Notes: generated by a model from the letters alone, not told the origin. A stretch of 38,740 nt of DNA from Oscillospiraceae bacterium (GCA_015067725.1 SVLX01000025.1:1-38740), one strand, 5' to 3'; numbered from the stretch's first letter, positions 6,486-15,840 are shown. Numbers and translations are program-made.

Positions 6486-7253
6486 ATGATTCTGACCATT
6501 GACATTGGCAATACCAATATTGTACTGGGCGGTGTGCGGGGTGAGGAAATCCTGTTTCAAGCCAGAATGGTAACGGACACCATCAAAACCTCCGACCAGT
6601 ACTGTGCTGAGCTGAAAACCATGCTGGACCTTTTTGAGGTCAAGCCCGGCGATATTGAGGGGAGCATCGTGGCTTCCGTTGTGCCTCCGGTACTCAACTC
6701 CGTACGGACGGCCATTCGTAAGCTGACCGGAAAGAATTGTCTGGTGGTTGGCCCGGGACTCAAGACCGGGCTGAATATCAAGATTGATAACCCCGCCCAG
6801 ACCGGTGCAGACCTGGTGGTGGCGGCGGTGGCGGCTCTGCGGGAGTATAAGCCTCCCATGATTCTGGTGGATATGGGTACGGCCACGACCATTTCCGTTC
6901 TCAATGCCGAGGGGGCATTCATCGGTGGCTGTGTCTGTCCCGGGGTCAAGGTCTCTCTGGATGCATTGACCAACAAAACTGCCCTGCTTCCCGGAATTAG
7001 TCTTGATCAGCCCAGGAAGGCAATTGGTCGCAACACCATCGACTGTATGCGCAGCGGCATTATGCTGGGTACTGCCTGTATGTTGGATGGGTTGATTCAG
7101 CGGATGGAAGAGGAACTGGGTATGGAAACAACGGTCCTGATGACTGGCGGAATCGGCAAGTTTATTCTGCCGCTGTGTCGCAGAGAGATGATCTTTGAAG
7201 AGGATCTGCTGATTAAAGGTTTGGCAATCCTCTATCATGAGAACAAAAAATAA
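6486..7253 (+). CDS. coaX: Type III pantothenate kinase CoaX
   Basis: A 255-residue kinase that phosphorylates pantothenate, the first committed step of coenzyme A synthesis, and is not inhibited by CoA in the manner of type I enzymes. The ASKHA-fold phosphate-binding start ILTIDIGNTNIVLGG is at residues 2-16. The GADLVVAA pantothenate-binding segment, the second phosphate motif DMGTATTI and the GGCVCPGVKVSLDAL segment follow. A strong AAAGGGGAG ribosome binding site precedes the ATG. The downstream gene starts 11 bases after the stop, and its product resembles a PLP enzyme that has lost key residues. Confidence 0.95.
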   Translation: MILTIDIGNTNIVLGGVRGEEILFQARMVTDTIKTSDQYCAELKTMLDLFEVKPGDIEGSIVASVVPPVLNSVRTAIRKLTGKNCLVVGPGLKTGLNIKIDNPAQTGADLVVAAVAALREYKPPMILVDMGTATTISVLNAEGAFIGGCVCPGVKVSLDALTNKTALLPGISLDQPRKAIGRNTIDCMRSGIMLGTACMLDGLIQRMEEELGMETTVLMTGGIGKFILPLCRREMIFEEDLLIKGLAILYHENKK

Positions 7254-7264
7254 GAGGTATAACC

Positions 7265-8530
7265 ATGCGGAGAAGAAATGGACCGATTTTTGAACCGGAT
7301 AAGACCTTCCTGAAGCCTAAATTGGCCAGAGAACTGGCACTGACTTATGGCACACCACTGTTCGTATATGACCGAAAGACTTTGGAGGCACAGGTTGCCC
7401 GGGTAAATGCGGCGTTTTCCTGGAATCCGGGACACAAAACCATATTTCCGGTTCGCTATTTGCACAACCCGGCGGTTCTTCGGGTCCTTCATCAGGCCGG
7501 ATGCCGCCTGCTTTGCGGCAATGCTGTGGAGTTGAAGCTTGCGCTGATGGCCGGTGTACCGGGAGAGGACTTATTCTTCAGCGCGTTTTTTCCTGACAGT
7601 GCGTCACTGGAATTGGCACTGTCTTGCGGAGCGACCATCATCCTTGATCGGGGCGAACAACTGGAGGATATCCCGCTTCATGTGTATGGAAACCGGGTGC
7701 TTTGCCTGAGCGTCAATCACGAGCAAATCCAGCAGAGTATACTGCGTTCCAAAAGGTTGATCCATTCCAAACTGGGTATGGCTGAACAGGAGTTGATGCA
7801 TACCATCAGCAGAGCCCAAAGCAGAGGGTTTAAGCGATTTGCCGTTGTGATGGATGCCGATAATATTGGTGTAGATATAGGTTCGATGTCTCTGATGACC
7901 AAATATTTGCTGTATATTGCCCATAAGGTACAGTTTGAGCTGGGAATCCGGCTGAGGTGGTGCCAGATTGGCAGAAATATGCACTGGCCCAATGTCCACG
8001 AACCGTCACCTGTGCACATAGAAAAAGAAGTTCCGCTGGTTCGTCAAAAATGGGAATTCTTTGCTGCCGAGGAAGATGGCTGGGCAATTCCCATATTTAC
8101 GCAGGTGGGAAGCTATCTGACCATGCCTGCAGGGCTGTACATCACCCGGGTATTGGGGATCAAGAAAAACAGCATCATCCATGTGGGTACGGATGGCGGC
8201 TTCGCGCATATGCCCAAAGGTACGGTCTTTGGTCGGCATTACCACACCTCAAAGGTTGGTGACTACCGGCTTGACGACCGCAAAACCGTTCATTTGGTGG
8301 GGAGAATTCAGGAAAACATAGATGTGCTCACCAAAAGACAGTGCCTGCCGCCGCTTAAAACCGGTGACCTGGTGGTGCTTCATGATGCGGGCGCATATGG
8401 TCGGTCCAATTCCAGTAATTATGGCGGCACACTTCGCTGCCCGGAAATCCTCTTGGACACGGATGGCCCGCGACTTATCTCCCGCCGTGAGACCTTTGAT
8501 GACTACATTGCCTGCTTACAGAGAGATTAA
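7265..8530 (+). CDS. Diaminopimelate-decarboxylase-like protein lacking catalytic residues
   Basis: A 421-residue protein with the outline of a fold-type III PLP decarboxylase (LysA-like): GTPLFVYD at residues 29-36, SKLGM near the middle, VGTDGGF near residue 310, and a C-terminal GDLVVLHDAGAYGRSNSSNYGG that closely matches LysA. However, the position that holds the Schiff-base Lys (YAxKA in LysA) reads PVRYLHN, with Arg64 instead. The conserved CESGD motif reads QENID, with Gln349 in place of Cys. The Gly-rich phosphate loop is also changed. It is therefore probably not a decarboxylase; a regulatory, binding or altered catalytic role is inferred. AGAGGT precedes the ATG, and the gene follows coaX by 11 bases. 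Its end overlaps a convergent small gene by 15 bases. Confidence 0.8.
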   Translation: MRRRNGPIFEPDKTFLKPKLARELALTYGTPLFVYDRKTLEAQVARVNAAFSWNPGHKTIFPVRYLHNPAVLRVLHQAGCRLLCGNAVELKLALMAGVPGEDLFFSAFFPDSASLELALSCGATIILDRGEQLEDIPLHVYGNRVLCLSVNHEQIQQSILRSKRLIHSKLGMAEQELMHTISRAQSRGFKRFAVVMDADNIGVDIGSMSLMTKYLLYIAHKVQFELGIRLRWCQIGRNMHWPNVHEPSPVHIEKEVPLVRQKWEFFAAEEDGWAIPIFTQVGSYLTMPAGLYITRVLGIKKNSIIHVGTDGGFAHMPKGTVFGRHYHTSKVGDYRLDDRKTVHLVGRIQENIDVLTKRQCLPPLKTGDLVVLHDAGAYGRSNSSNYGGTLRCPEILLDTDGPRLISRRETFDDYIACLQRD

Positions 8531-8734
8531 CAGCAATGCCAAAAAGCAGAGCATCACCGCACCCAGTCCCAGAGAGACAATTACATCCAGAAACCAGGAC
8601 AGGGAAGAGGAGAATCTGTGTTTCCGAACGCCGGGGTATCTTACGGCAGCGGGGATGGTTACCACCGCATACACCGGACTTTTGCGGTGGCGGGTCTTGG
8701 TAACATAGGGCGTGTATGGGATCATCTTTGCCAT
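8516..8734 (-). CDS. Small single-span membrane protein of unknown function
   Basis: A 72-residue protein with a basic N-terminal half rich in Tyr, Pro, Lys and Arg and one hydrophobic segment (about residues 47-71, FLDVIVSLGLGAVMLCFLALL) at the C terminus. This suggests a tail-anchored or single-span protein whose basic part faces the cytoplasm. A strong AAGGAGG lies 8 bases before the ATG at 8732-8734, which favours this start over the longer frame. Its 3' end overlaps the end of the convergent LysA-like gene by 15 bases, and no terminator separates the two. I recognise no family. Confidence 0.65.
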   Translation of the reverse strand: MAKMIPYTPYVTKTRHRKSPVYAVVTIPAAVRYPGVRKHRFSSSLSWFLDVIVSLGLGAVMLCFLALLLISL

Positions 8735-8957
8735 TGGGAATTCCTCCTTCAAATTTTGTAAGCACATTCTACCATCTGGAGTGTGCGATAAAATGCACTT
8801 TCATAGGACGGAAATTCATCTTCAGATGCAAACCGGGACGACAACACAAATGTATCTTTGGTGAGAGATGATGGGCGATCAACTGGGGGAGTCGGCGCTT
8901 AACCGGCTGACTTCGGAGGAAAATTTCGGCTTTTTGGGATTAAGTCTGCGAAACAGC

Positions 8958-8986
8958 TTGCATTTGGCGGTTAAAATTGCTATAAT
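8958..8986 (+). promoter_or_regulatory. Promoter of the smc-ftsY-leuS operon
   Basis: TTGCAT (8958-8963), 17-base spacer and perfect TATAAT (8981-8986), 41 bases before the GTG start of smc. The rest of the interval 8735-8957 shows no gene or clear structure. Confidence 0.75.
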
Positions 8987-9027
8987 AGACCAATTCTATA
9001 GAAATTACTATGGGCGAGGTTCAACTT

Positions 9028-12000
9028 GTGCATTTAAAAGCATTGGAATTACAGGGATTTAAATCATTCCCTGATAAAACGATTATTCAGTTTGGCGCTG
9101 ACATTACGGCTATTGTTGGTCCTAATGGCAGCGGTAAGTCCAATATCTCCGACGCCATTTTGTGGGTCATGGGTGAGCAAAGCACCAAGACCCTCCGGGG
9201 TGCAAAGATGGAGGACGTTATTTTCGGTGGTACGCAGAAGCGAGCTCCGGTGGGATTTGCTGAGGCAACCCTGATTTTGGACAACACAGACAGGGCGCTT
9301 CCTTATGACTCCGATGAGGTTATGGTCACCCGCCGGTTTTACCGCTCCGGAGACAGTGAATTTTACATCAATCGCCAGTCCGCCCGCCTGCGGGACATCC
9401 ATGAGCTGTTTATGGATACCGGTTTGGGACGAGAGGGCTACTCCAACGTCAGTCAGGGCAGAATTGATGAGATTCTTTCCCGAAAGAGCACCGACCGCCG
9501 GGAAATCTTTGAAGAAGCGGCAGGTATCTCCAAGTACCGCCACCGCAAGGAAGAAACCGAGCGAAAACTGGCCAATACAGAAGACAATCTCCTGCGTATC
9601 GGCGATAAAATTGCGGAGCTGGAGCTGCAGCTTGAGCCGTTGCGGGTGCAGTCCGAAAAGGCAAAGCGGTATCTGAGCCTGAAGGCAGAGTTGCGCAGTC
9701 TGGAGGTTACGGTCTGGCTGGAAAATCTGGAGAAGCTGGCCGCCGCCGCCAAGAAGGCGGAAGAAGACTATGCCTCATCCTCTTTTGTGCTGGAGCAGGA
9801 GCATTTGGCTCTGGATGAACTCTACCGGCGGGCAGAAGCACTGACGGCGGACCTGCGTGGGCAGGATGGACAGATTGAAGCTTTCCGTGGTGAGTGTGCC
9901 GCTTCTGAAGCTGACGGACGACAATTGGATGGCCAGATCGCTCTGCTTAGGGGCAGAGTGCAAAACAACGACGACAACATTGCCCGGATTCAGGAAGAAC
10001 TGAGTCAGCAGGACGACCGCAGTCTCTCCCTCGACCAGCAGATTCGTGCCGGTGAAGAACGTATCGCGGCAATTGCCCAATCCCTGATGGGTCTGAACGC
10101 TGAATTGGAAGATGCGCTTGAGCAGATTCGGCATATGACCGCCAATGCGGAGGGCATTACCCGCAGATTTCTGGAGCTCCGGGGAAAAGAGTCCGGCTTC
10201 CTTGCTCAGATTGCCGGACGTCAGGCCGATGTAGCCGCTTTGGAGGCATCCTCCGCGCAGGCACAGGAACGGGAAACAGAACTCAGCGCCGACCTTGCAT
10301 CCGGCGAGTCCCGGAGAAAAGAGGCCGCCGGCGCACTGGAGATTTGCCGCAAAGCGCTCCGGGAAGCAGAGGCACAGGTTCAGGTTCACACCAACACCAT
10401 CGCCGGATATGAACTGCGCCGCTCCGGAAGACTTCAGCGCAGGGACGATATCGGCGAAAAACTCCGGCAGTGCTCAGTTCAGTTGGATGCAGTGTCTGCC
10501 AAAGCCAGAGTTTACCGGGCTATGGAGTCGGACTACGAAAGCTATAACAAATCTGTCCGGGGCATTATGCAGGAAAGCCGCCGGGGTACATTGCGGAATA
10601 TCCACGGCCCGGTCTCCCGCCTCATTCAAACGGACGATGAATTTACAACGGCTATTGAAATCGCTTTGGGCGCGGCCATGCAACAGATTGTTGTGGACAG
10701 TGAGGCAGACGCCAAAGCCGCCATCGCCTATTTAAAGCGCACCAACGGCGGCAGAGCCACATTTCTGCCCTTAAGTGCCATTTCGGGCAGAGTCCTGCGG
10801 GAAGATGGGGTGGAATCCTGCCGGGGCTATGTGGGCATTGCTTCGGAGTTGGTTCGCTGCGAGCCCAAGTATCAGAGCATTATTGACAGCCTCCTGGGGC
10901 GTATCGTTATTGCGGAGGATTTGGATGCCGCCATTGCCATGGCAAAAAAATTCCACAGCCGATTCAAAATCGTCACTTTGGATGGCCAGGTGATGAATCC
11001 GGGCGGCTCCATGACCGGTGGCTCTGTGGCTAAAGAAGCGGGTATCTTGTCCCGCGCCAATGAACTGAAACGATTGACACAGGACGAGCAAAAATTACTT
11101 TCTCAGAAGGATATTCTGAGTGCCCAAATGACAGAGGCACAGCGGGCGGTAGACCAAACGGAATACGAGCTGTCCACGGCTAAAGAGCAACTGCGCGCTG
11201 CTCAGGATGATGTGCTCTACCGTCAGGGTGAGGAGAAACAGCACTTGGTGCTTCTGCAGGCATTGGAGGATGCTTACGCCGCCGCCGTAAGAGAACAGAC
11301 TTCCCTTCGGGAGCGGATTCGCGCTGACCGTGAGCGTGCCGCCACGGCAAAAGGGCAGATGGAGATGCTGTCTTATCAGTTGGAGGACACCCGCCGGGCA
11401 CTGGAATCGCTTAGCCAGGATCAATCCGATGCCGCCCGCCGTTCCGAGGAACTGACGATGGTCATGACCCAGAAGAAGACGGAGATTGCGGCACTGGAGG
11501 CAGAGAAGCAATCCGTCAACGAAAATATAGAACAGCTTACTTCTCTGGCGGATGCCCTCCGGGGTGACCGGGAAAAGAAACTGGCTCTTGCGGAATCTTA
11601 CCGGGAGGACAGTGCTCAGCTTGAGGGCGAGATTACCAGACTGACAACCCGGAAACAGGAGAATGAAGCCCTGACCCGGGAGAAAAAAGCCAAACTCCAT
11701 GGGGCAATGGAGTTTCGGGCAAAGACTGAAGCGGATAAGACAAAAGCTGAGCGGGAGGCACAGGAGAAAAATAAGTCAATCCTGACTATGGAGCGAGCCT
11801 GTGCCCTGCTGGAGCAAAAGCGGGCAACAACTGCTATGGAAGAACGGCAGGTCATTGATAAACTCTGGGACAACTACGGTCTGACCCCCAGTACCGCCGA
11901 GGATGAGCGGGTGGAGATTGAGTCTGTTGCCGCCGCTAACCGGCAGATTTCTGACCTGAAGCGCAAGTTGTCTTCCATCGGTACACCCAATTTGGGTGCC

Positions 12001-12600
12001 ATCGATGAATATGCCCGGGTCAATGAGCGCTATTCTTATCTGGCAGAACAACGGGACGACGTCCTGACTGCCAAACGGGAGCTGGAAAGCATTATCCGCA
12101 ACATTACCGCAGAGATGACCCGGATTTTCGTGGCAGAATTCAATAAAATCGACCAATACTTCCAGCGAACCTTTGTGGAGATGTTTGGTGGCGGTAAGGG
12201 TGCACTGATTTTGGAGAATCCGGACGAACCTCTGACCTGCGGCATTGAGATTCGGGTACAGCCTCCCGGAAAACAGCTCAAAACCATCACCCTGTTGTCC
12301 GGTGGTGAGAAAGCTTTTGTGGCCATTGCCCTGTATTTTGCTATTCTGCAGGTTCGTCCCACGCCCTTCTGTATGCTTGACGAGATTGACGCGGCGCTGG
12401 ATGACCGGAATGTGGAGCGGTTTGCCGGGTATCTCCATCACCTGTGTGAGAAGACCCAGTTCATCGTCATTACCCACCGTCGCGGCACCATGGAAATGGC
12501 TGATGTGCTCTATGGCGTAACCATGCAGGAGCAAGGTGTGTCCAAGATTCTGCATATGGACCTCAACCAGATGGAGCAGGAACTGGGTATTGTGGAGTGA
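9028..12600 (+). CDS. smc: Chromosome segregation protein SMC
   Basis: A 1190-residue SMC ATPase, which as a dimer with ScpA and ScpB compacts and aligns the chromosome. Walker A GPNGSGKS is at residues 31-38. A long coiled coil runs to about residue 500, the globular hinge lies near residues 500-660 (including the Gly-rich NPGGSMTGGS) and a returning coiled coil follows. The ABC signature LSGGEK is at residues 1090-1095 and Walker B CMLDEIDAALD follows. GTG at 9028 is chosen because GCGAGG lies 8 bases upstream and the resulting HLKALELQGFKSF start matches the family. The longer frame from ATG 9010 has no ribosome binding site. It heads a long housekeeping operon. Confidence 0.97.
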   Translation: MHLKALELQGFKSFPDKTIIQFGADITAIVGPNGSGKSNISDAILWVMGEQSTKTLRGAKMEDVIFGGTQKRAPVGFAEATLILDNTDRALPYDSDEVMVTRRFYRSGDSEFYINRQSARLRDIHELFMDTGLGREGYSNVSQGRIDEILSRKSTDRREIFEEAAGISKYRHRKEETERKLANTEDNLLRIGDKIAELELQLEPLRVQSEKAKRYLSLKAELRSLEVTVWLENLEKLAAAAKKAEEDYASSSFVLEQEHLALDELYRRAEALTADLRGQDGQIEAFRGECAASEADGRQLDGQIALLRGRVQNNDDNIARIQEELSQQDDRSLSLDQQIRAGEERIAAIAQSLMGLNAELEDALEQIRHMTANAEGITRRFLELRGKESGFLAQIAGRQADVAALEASSAQAQERETELSADLASGESRRKEAAGALEICRKALREAEAQVQVHTNTIAGYELRRSGRLQRRDDIGEKLRQCSVQLDAVSAKARVYRAMESDYESYNKSVRGIMQESRRGTLRNIHGPVSRLIQTDDEFTTAIEIALGAAMQQIVVDSEADAKAAIAYLKRTNGGRATFLPLSAISGRVLREDGVESCRGYVGIASELVRCEPKYQSIIDSLLGRIVIAEDLDAAIAMAKKFHSRFKIVTLDGQVMNPGGSMTGGSVAKEAGILSRANELKRLTQDEQKLLSQKDILSAQMTEAQRAVDQTEYELSTAKEQLRAAQDDVLYRQGEEKQHLVLLQALEDAYAAAVREQTSLRERIRADRERAATAKGQMEMLSYQLEDTRRALESLSQDQSDAARRSEELTMVMTQKKTEIAALEAEKQSVNENIEQLTSLADALRGDREKKLALAESYREDSAQLEGEITRLTTRKQENEALTREKKAKLHGAMEFRAKTEADKTKAEREAQEKNKSILTMERACALLEQKRATTAMEERQVIDKLWDNYGLTPSTAEDERVEIESVAAANRQISDLKRKLSSIGTPNLGAIDEYARVNERYSYLAEQRDDVLTAKRELESIIRNITAEMTRIFVAEFNKIDQYFQRTFVEMFGGGKGALILENPDEPLTCGIEIRVQPPGKQLKTITLLSGGEKAFVAIALYFAILQVRPTPFCMLDEIDAALDDRNVERFAGYLHHLCEKTQFIVITHRRGTMEMADVLYGVTMQEQGVSKILHMDLNQMEQELGIVE

Positions 12601-12629
12601 TAAAGAAGCCGAGTGAAAGGGGTACCGAA

Positions 12630-13127
12630 ATGTTGATACAGGTGGATACCTTTGAACAACTGGATTTTTACGGGCTGATGGATGTCTACATCGAAGGAAA
12701 CCGGGAAAACGCAGAGTACTTCTATGGCGGCGAAGCACAGGAACGGGCACTACAGCTTGCGACGATTGATGCACTGGCCTATCTGCGGGAGGACTTCTTC
12801 AAAAAGCCCGGCGCAAGATACTATATCTGGCAGGAGGCAGGGGAGTATACCTCAGCTCTGCGGGTGGAGTACTTTGAAGATGGGCTTCTTCTGGAGGCGC
12901 TGGAGACCCGCCCGGATTTGCGCCGAATGGGTTATGGACAGAAGCTGATGACCGCAGTATTGGCGCAGTTGCCGAAAGGCACCCATGTCTACAGCCATGT
13001 GGCCAAATGGAATACACCGTCTCTGGCCATACACAGTGCCTGCGGGTTTTTGCGGTATCTGGATTACAGTGTCGAATCTGACGGCACGATTTCAAACGAT
13101 CATGTGACCTTTAAGGTTACAGTATAG
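12630..13127 (+). CDS. GNAT-family N-acetyltransferase
   Basis: A 165-residue GNAT-fold protein. The acetyl-CoA-binding motif A is seen as ALETRPDLRRMGYGQKLM, with the Arg/Gly-x-Gly signature. A second conserved helix reads NTPSLAIHSACGF, typical of motif B. The first 60 residues are a variable substrate-recognition part. The ATG at 12630 has AAAGGGG 7 bases upstream; the earlier in-frame ATG at 12597 has none. It sits between smc and ftsY in the same transcript, 29 bases after smc and 15 before ftsY. The acceptor substrate is unknown. Confidence 0.85.
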   Translation: MLIQVDTFEQLDFYGLMDVYIEGNRENAEYFYGGEAQERALQLATIDALAYLREDFFKKPGARYYIWQEAGEYTSALRVEYFEDGLLLEALETRPDLRRMGYGQKLMTAVLAQLPKGTHVYSHVAKWNTPSLAIHSACGFLRYLDYSVESDGTISNDHVTFKVTV

Positions 13128-13142
13128 AAGGAGAAAGTAACT

Positions 13143-14048
13143 ATGGGACTTTTTGATAAAATTAAAGCCGGACTGGAAAAGACCAGAAAAGCGGTGGCCA
13201 ACACCATTGGCAGTATTTTTACCGGATTCTCCAATCTGGATGATGAGTTTTATGACGAACTGGAAGAGAGCATGATTTTGGCCGATATGGGCGTGGATAC
13301 CTCTTGTAAGGCCGTTGAACTGCTCCGCAAGCGGGTCAAGGAGCTGAAACTCAAGGACACGGAAGAAGCCAGAAATGCACTGAAGGATATTCTGGTGGAG
13401 ATGCTGAGTGTGGGCGACACCGACCTGAAGTTGGACACCAGACCCTCCGTGATTCTGGTCATCGGTGTAAATGGTGTGGGCAAAACCACCACAATCGGCA
13501 AATTGGCCAGACAGATTTCTGAAGATGGGAAAAAGGTGCTGATGTGCGCCGCCGATACCTTCCGTGCCGCCGCCGCCGACCAGTTGGAAATCTGGGCAGG
13601 TCGCGCCGGTGTGGAGATTGTCCGTCAGCACGAGGGCGCTGACCCGGCTTCCGTGGTCTTTGACGGCATTCAGGCGGCCAAAGCCAGAAATACGGATGTA
13701 ATCATCATTGACACTGCCGGAAGACTGCACAATAAGGCCAACCTGATGAACGAGCTGAATAAAATCAGCCGGATCATTGACCGGGAACTGCCCAATGCGG
13801 ACAAAGAAGTTCTGCTGGTGCTGGACGGTACCACTGGTCAAAATGGTCTGATTCAGGCCAAACAGTTTAAGGAGATTGCCGGTGTTACGGCTCTGGCACT
13901 GACCAAGCTGGACGGTACGGCCAAGGGCGGCATTGTCATTGCCGTTGCCGATGAACTGCAGATTCCGGTCAAATACATCGGCGTGGGTGAGAAGGTGGAC
14001 GATCTGATGCCCTTTAACGCCCGGAACTTTGTCGACGCATTGCTGTAA
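13143..14048 (+). CDS. ftsY: Signal recognition particle receptor FtsY
   Basis: A 301-residue SRP-receptor GTPase that docks the SRP-ribosome complex at the membrane for co-translational insertion. A short amphipathic N terminus (MGLFDKIKAGLEKTRKAV), suited to membrane contact, is followed by the N domain. The G domain then shows the P loop GVNGVGKT at residues 108-115, ADTFRAAAADQL, DTAGR at 190-194, TKLD at 254-257 and a closing GVGEKVDDLMPF. The long acidic domain found in enteric FtsY is absent, as usual in Firmicutes. A GAAGGAGAAAG ribosome binding site precedes the ATG. Confidence 0.97.
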   Translation: MGLFDKIKAGLEKTRKAVANTIGSIFTGFSNLDDEFYDELEESMILADMGVDTSCKAVELLRKRVKELKLKDTEEARNALKDILVEMLSVGDTDLKLDTRPSVILVIGVNGVGKTTTIGKLARQISEDGKKVLMCAADTFRAAAADQLEIWAGRAGVEIVRQHEGADPASVVFDGIQAAKARNTDVIIIDTAGRLHNKANLMNELNKISRIIDRELPNADKEVLLVLDGTTGQNGLIQAKQFKEIAGVTALALTKLDGTAKGGIVIAVADELQIPVKYIGVGEKVDDLMPFNARNFVDALL

Positions 14049-14058
14049 GGGGGAGAAC

Positions 14059-14775
14059 ATGAGAAAAGACTTACGAGCCGCAGACCAGCTCAGACCCGTC
14101 AGCTTTGAGCTGGGATTCACCAAGTTTGCTGAGGGTAGCTGTCTGGTGCGGGCAGGGGATACGGTGGTCTTGTGCAATGCCTCCGTAGAGGAAAGAGTGC
14201 CGCTTCACGTTGCCTCTGGTGGCTGGGTGACTGCCGAATACTCCATGCTCCCCCGGGCAAACCGGGAGCGGAGCAAGCGGGATGTGTCCAAGCTGAAGTT
14301 GTCTCCCCGCAGTGCCGAGATTCAGCGACTCATTGGCCGCTCTCTCCGGGCTGTGGTGGATTTGAAGGCACTGGGCATGAGAACCATCACCATTGACTGC
14401 GATGTACTTCAGGGTGATGGGGGTACCCGCACCGCATCAGTCACCGGCGGCTTTATCGCACTGGTACTGGCTTGCCGGAAACTAAAGGAAAAAGGACTGC
14501 TGACCAGAATGCCCATCATCAACTACGTGGCGGGTATTTCTGCCGGTATTGTGGACAGCGAGGCCATTTTGGATTTGTGCTATGAAGAAGACAGCCGGGC
14601 TATGGTGGATCTGAATTGCGTGATGAACGGAAACGGAAACCTGATTGAGATTCAGGGAACCGGAGAGGGCAGACCCTTCACGGTGGAGGAGGAGGCCAAG
14701 CTCCTGCGACTGTGCCGGAAGGGCTGTATGGAATTGATTCAAATGGAGAAAGATATACTGGGGGATTTGGGATGA
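14059..14775 (+). CDS. rph: Ribonuclease PH
   Basis: A 238-residue phosphorolytic 3' exoribonuclease that trims tRNA precursors. The typical N-terminal RPVSFELGF, the SVEERVP segment and the conserved GWVTAEYSMLPRA motif are present, followed by RSLRAVVDL, DCDVLQGDGGTRTA and the GISAGIVD segment. The ATG at 14059 has AAGGGGGAG 4-8 bases upstream; the longer in-frame ATG inside ftsY is not needed. The stop overlaps the start of rdgB (ATGA), so the two are translationally coupled. Confidence 0.96.
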   Translation: MRKDLRAADQLRPVSFELGFTKFAEGSCLVRAGDTVVLCNASVEERVPLHVASGGWVTAEYSMLPRANRERSKRDVSKLKLSPRSAEIQRLIGRSLRAVVDLKALGMRTITIDCDVLQGDGGTRTASVTGGFIALVLACRKLKEKGLLTRMPIINYVAGISAGIVDSEAILDLCYEEDSRAMVDLNCVMNGNGNLIEIQGTGEGRPFTVEEEAKLLRLCRKGCMELIQMEKDILGDLG

Positions 14776-15380
14776 AAATTGTACTGGCCAGCAAAAACCC
14801 ACACAAAATGATTGAATTCCAGCAGATTCTCGCCCCGCTGGGGATTGAGGTCATTCTGGAATCCCAGTTGGGGATTGATGTGGATGTGGAGGAAACCGGC
14901 ACCACCTTTGAGGAGAATTCTTTTCTCAAGGCTGAGGCTGTGATGAAGGCAACCGGACTTCCGGCGATGGCGGATGATTCCGGTATTGCAGTAGACGCGC
15001 TTAATGGTGAGCCGGGAATCTATTCTGCCCGTTACGGCGGTGACCCCAACTTGGATGACTGGGGGCGGTTGTTGCTCCTGCTGAAGAATATGGAAGATGT
15101 CCCCGACGGAAAGCGGCAGGGTAAATTCGTCAGTGCCATTACCCTGGTCTACCCCGACGGCCGCACCATTCAGGTCAGGGGAGAGGTCGCCGGTGAAATC
15201 ACCCGGGAGGCCAGGGGCCCCGGTGGATTTGGCTATGACCCCATCTTCTATTACCCACCCATGGGCAGAACCTTTGGTGAGGTCAGTGCCGAAGAAAAAA
15301 ACTCGGTTTCCCACCGTGCAAACGCACTGAAGTTGCTGTACGAGAAACTGTGTGAGGAGAGAGAATATGCTGACAAGTAA
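14772..15380 (+). CDS. rdgB: XTP/dITP diphosphatase (RdgB/HAM1)
   Basis: A 202-residue house-cleaning enzyme that hydrolyses non-canonical purine nucleoside triphosphates such as dITP and XTP. The family start KIVLASKNPHKMIEF holds the substrate-binding Ser/Asn/Lys set. It is followed by ETGTTFEENSFLKA, the catalytic ADDSGIAVDAL, the PGIYSARY segment, the GPGGFGYDPIF signature and SHRANAL. It starts at the ATG that overlaps the rph stop by 4 bases. The rph-rdgB pairing is common in bacteria. Confidence 0.96.
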   Translation: MKIVLASKNPHKMIEFQQILAPLGIEVILESQLGIDVDVEETGTTFEENSFLKAEAVMKATGLPAMADDSGIAVDALNGEPGIYSARYGGDPNLDDWGRLLLLLKNMEDVPDGKRQGKFVSAITLVYPDGRTIQVRGEVAGEITREARGPGGFGYDPIFYYPPMGRTFGEVSAEEKNSVSHRANALKLLYEKLCEEREYADK

Positions 15381-15840
15381 ACAGAGAGCGGAGCTTCGCG
15401 CCCAGGCCAACGGACTGGATACCACCCTGATGGTGGGCAAGGGCGGCGTAACGGAGCAGGTTGTGGCAGAAGCGGAAACCCAGTTGGAGGCCAGAGAATT
15501 GGTCAAGGGTCGAGTCTTGGAATCTGCACTGATGAGTGCTCGTGAAGTGCTCGATGCTTTGTGTGAGGCTACCGGCGGTGAGGGAATCAGTACCGTTGGT
15601 TCTAAATTTGTGATTTATCGTGAATCTGAGCGGTTGAAGCTGGAGCGCAGACAGGTGGGCAGAGCCAAAATTGCCCCCATCTCCGTAGCCAAGTCCAATC
15701 CTGTCCGTAAGGGTGCTCAGGCCCGGAGAAAGGCGGCCAGAGCGGAACGGGAGCGTCGCAATGAGTTCTTCCGTCAGTCTGCCATTGAAAAGTCCATTGA
15801 GCGGGAAAAGGAAAAAGCCAAAAGACGGGAAGAGAGATAA
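15367..15840 (+). CDS. yhbY: YhbY-family RNA-binding protein with basic tail
   Basis: A 157-residue protein whose first 97 or so residues form a CRM (KH-like) RNA-binding domain: LTSKQRAELRAQANGL, then the GKGG loop (MVGKGGVTEQV), RELVKGRVLES and the VGSKFVIYR strand. YhbY proteins bind pre-50S ribosomes. The usual length is near 100; this one adds about 60 residues rich in Arg, Lys, Glu and Ala, probably helical and RNA-binding. The ATG at 15367 has GAGGAGAG upstream and lies within the end of rdgB, a 14-base overlap. It is followed 18 bases later by nadD-yqeK. Confidence 0.9.
   Translation: MLTSKQRAELRAQANGLDTTLMVGKGGVTEQVVAEAETQLEARELVKGRVLESALMSAREVLDALCEATGGEGISTVGSKFVIYRESERLKLERRQVGRAKIAPISVAKSNPVRKGAQARRKAARAERERRNEFFRQSAIEKSIEREKEKAKRREER

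Noticed and set aside
8868..9062. Small open frame before smc
   Set aside because: It overlaps the smc promoter and start, with no ribosome binding site or family features.
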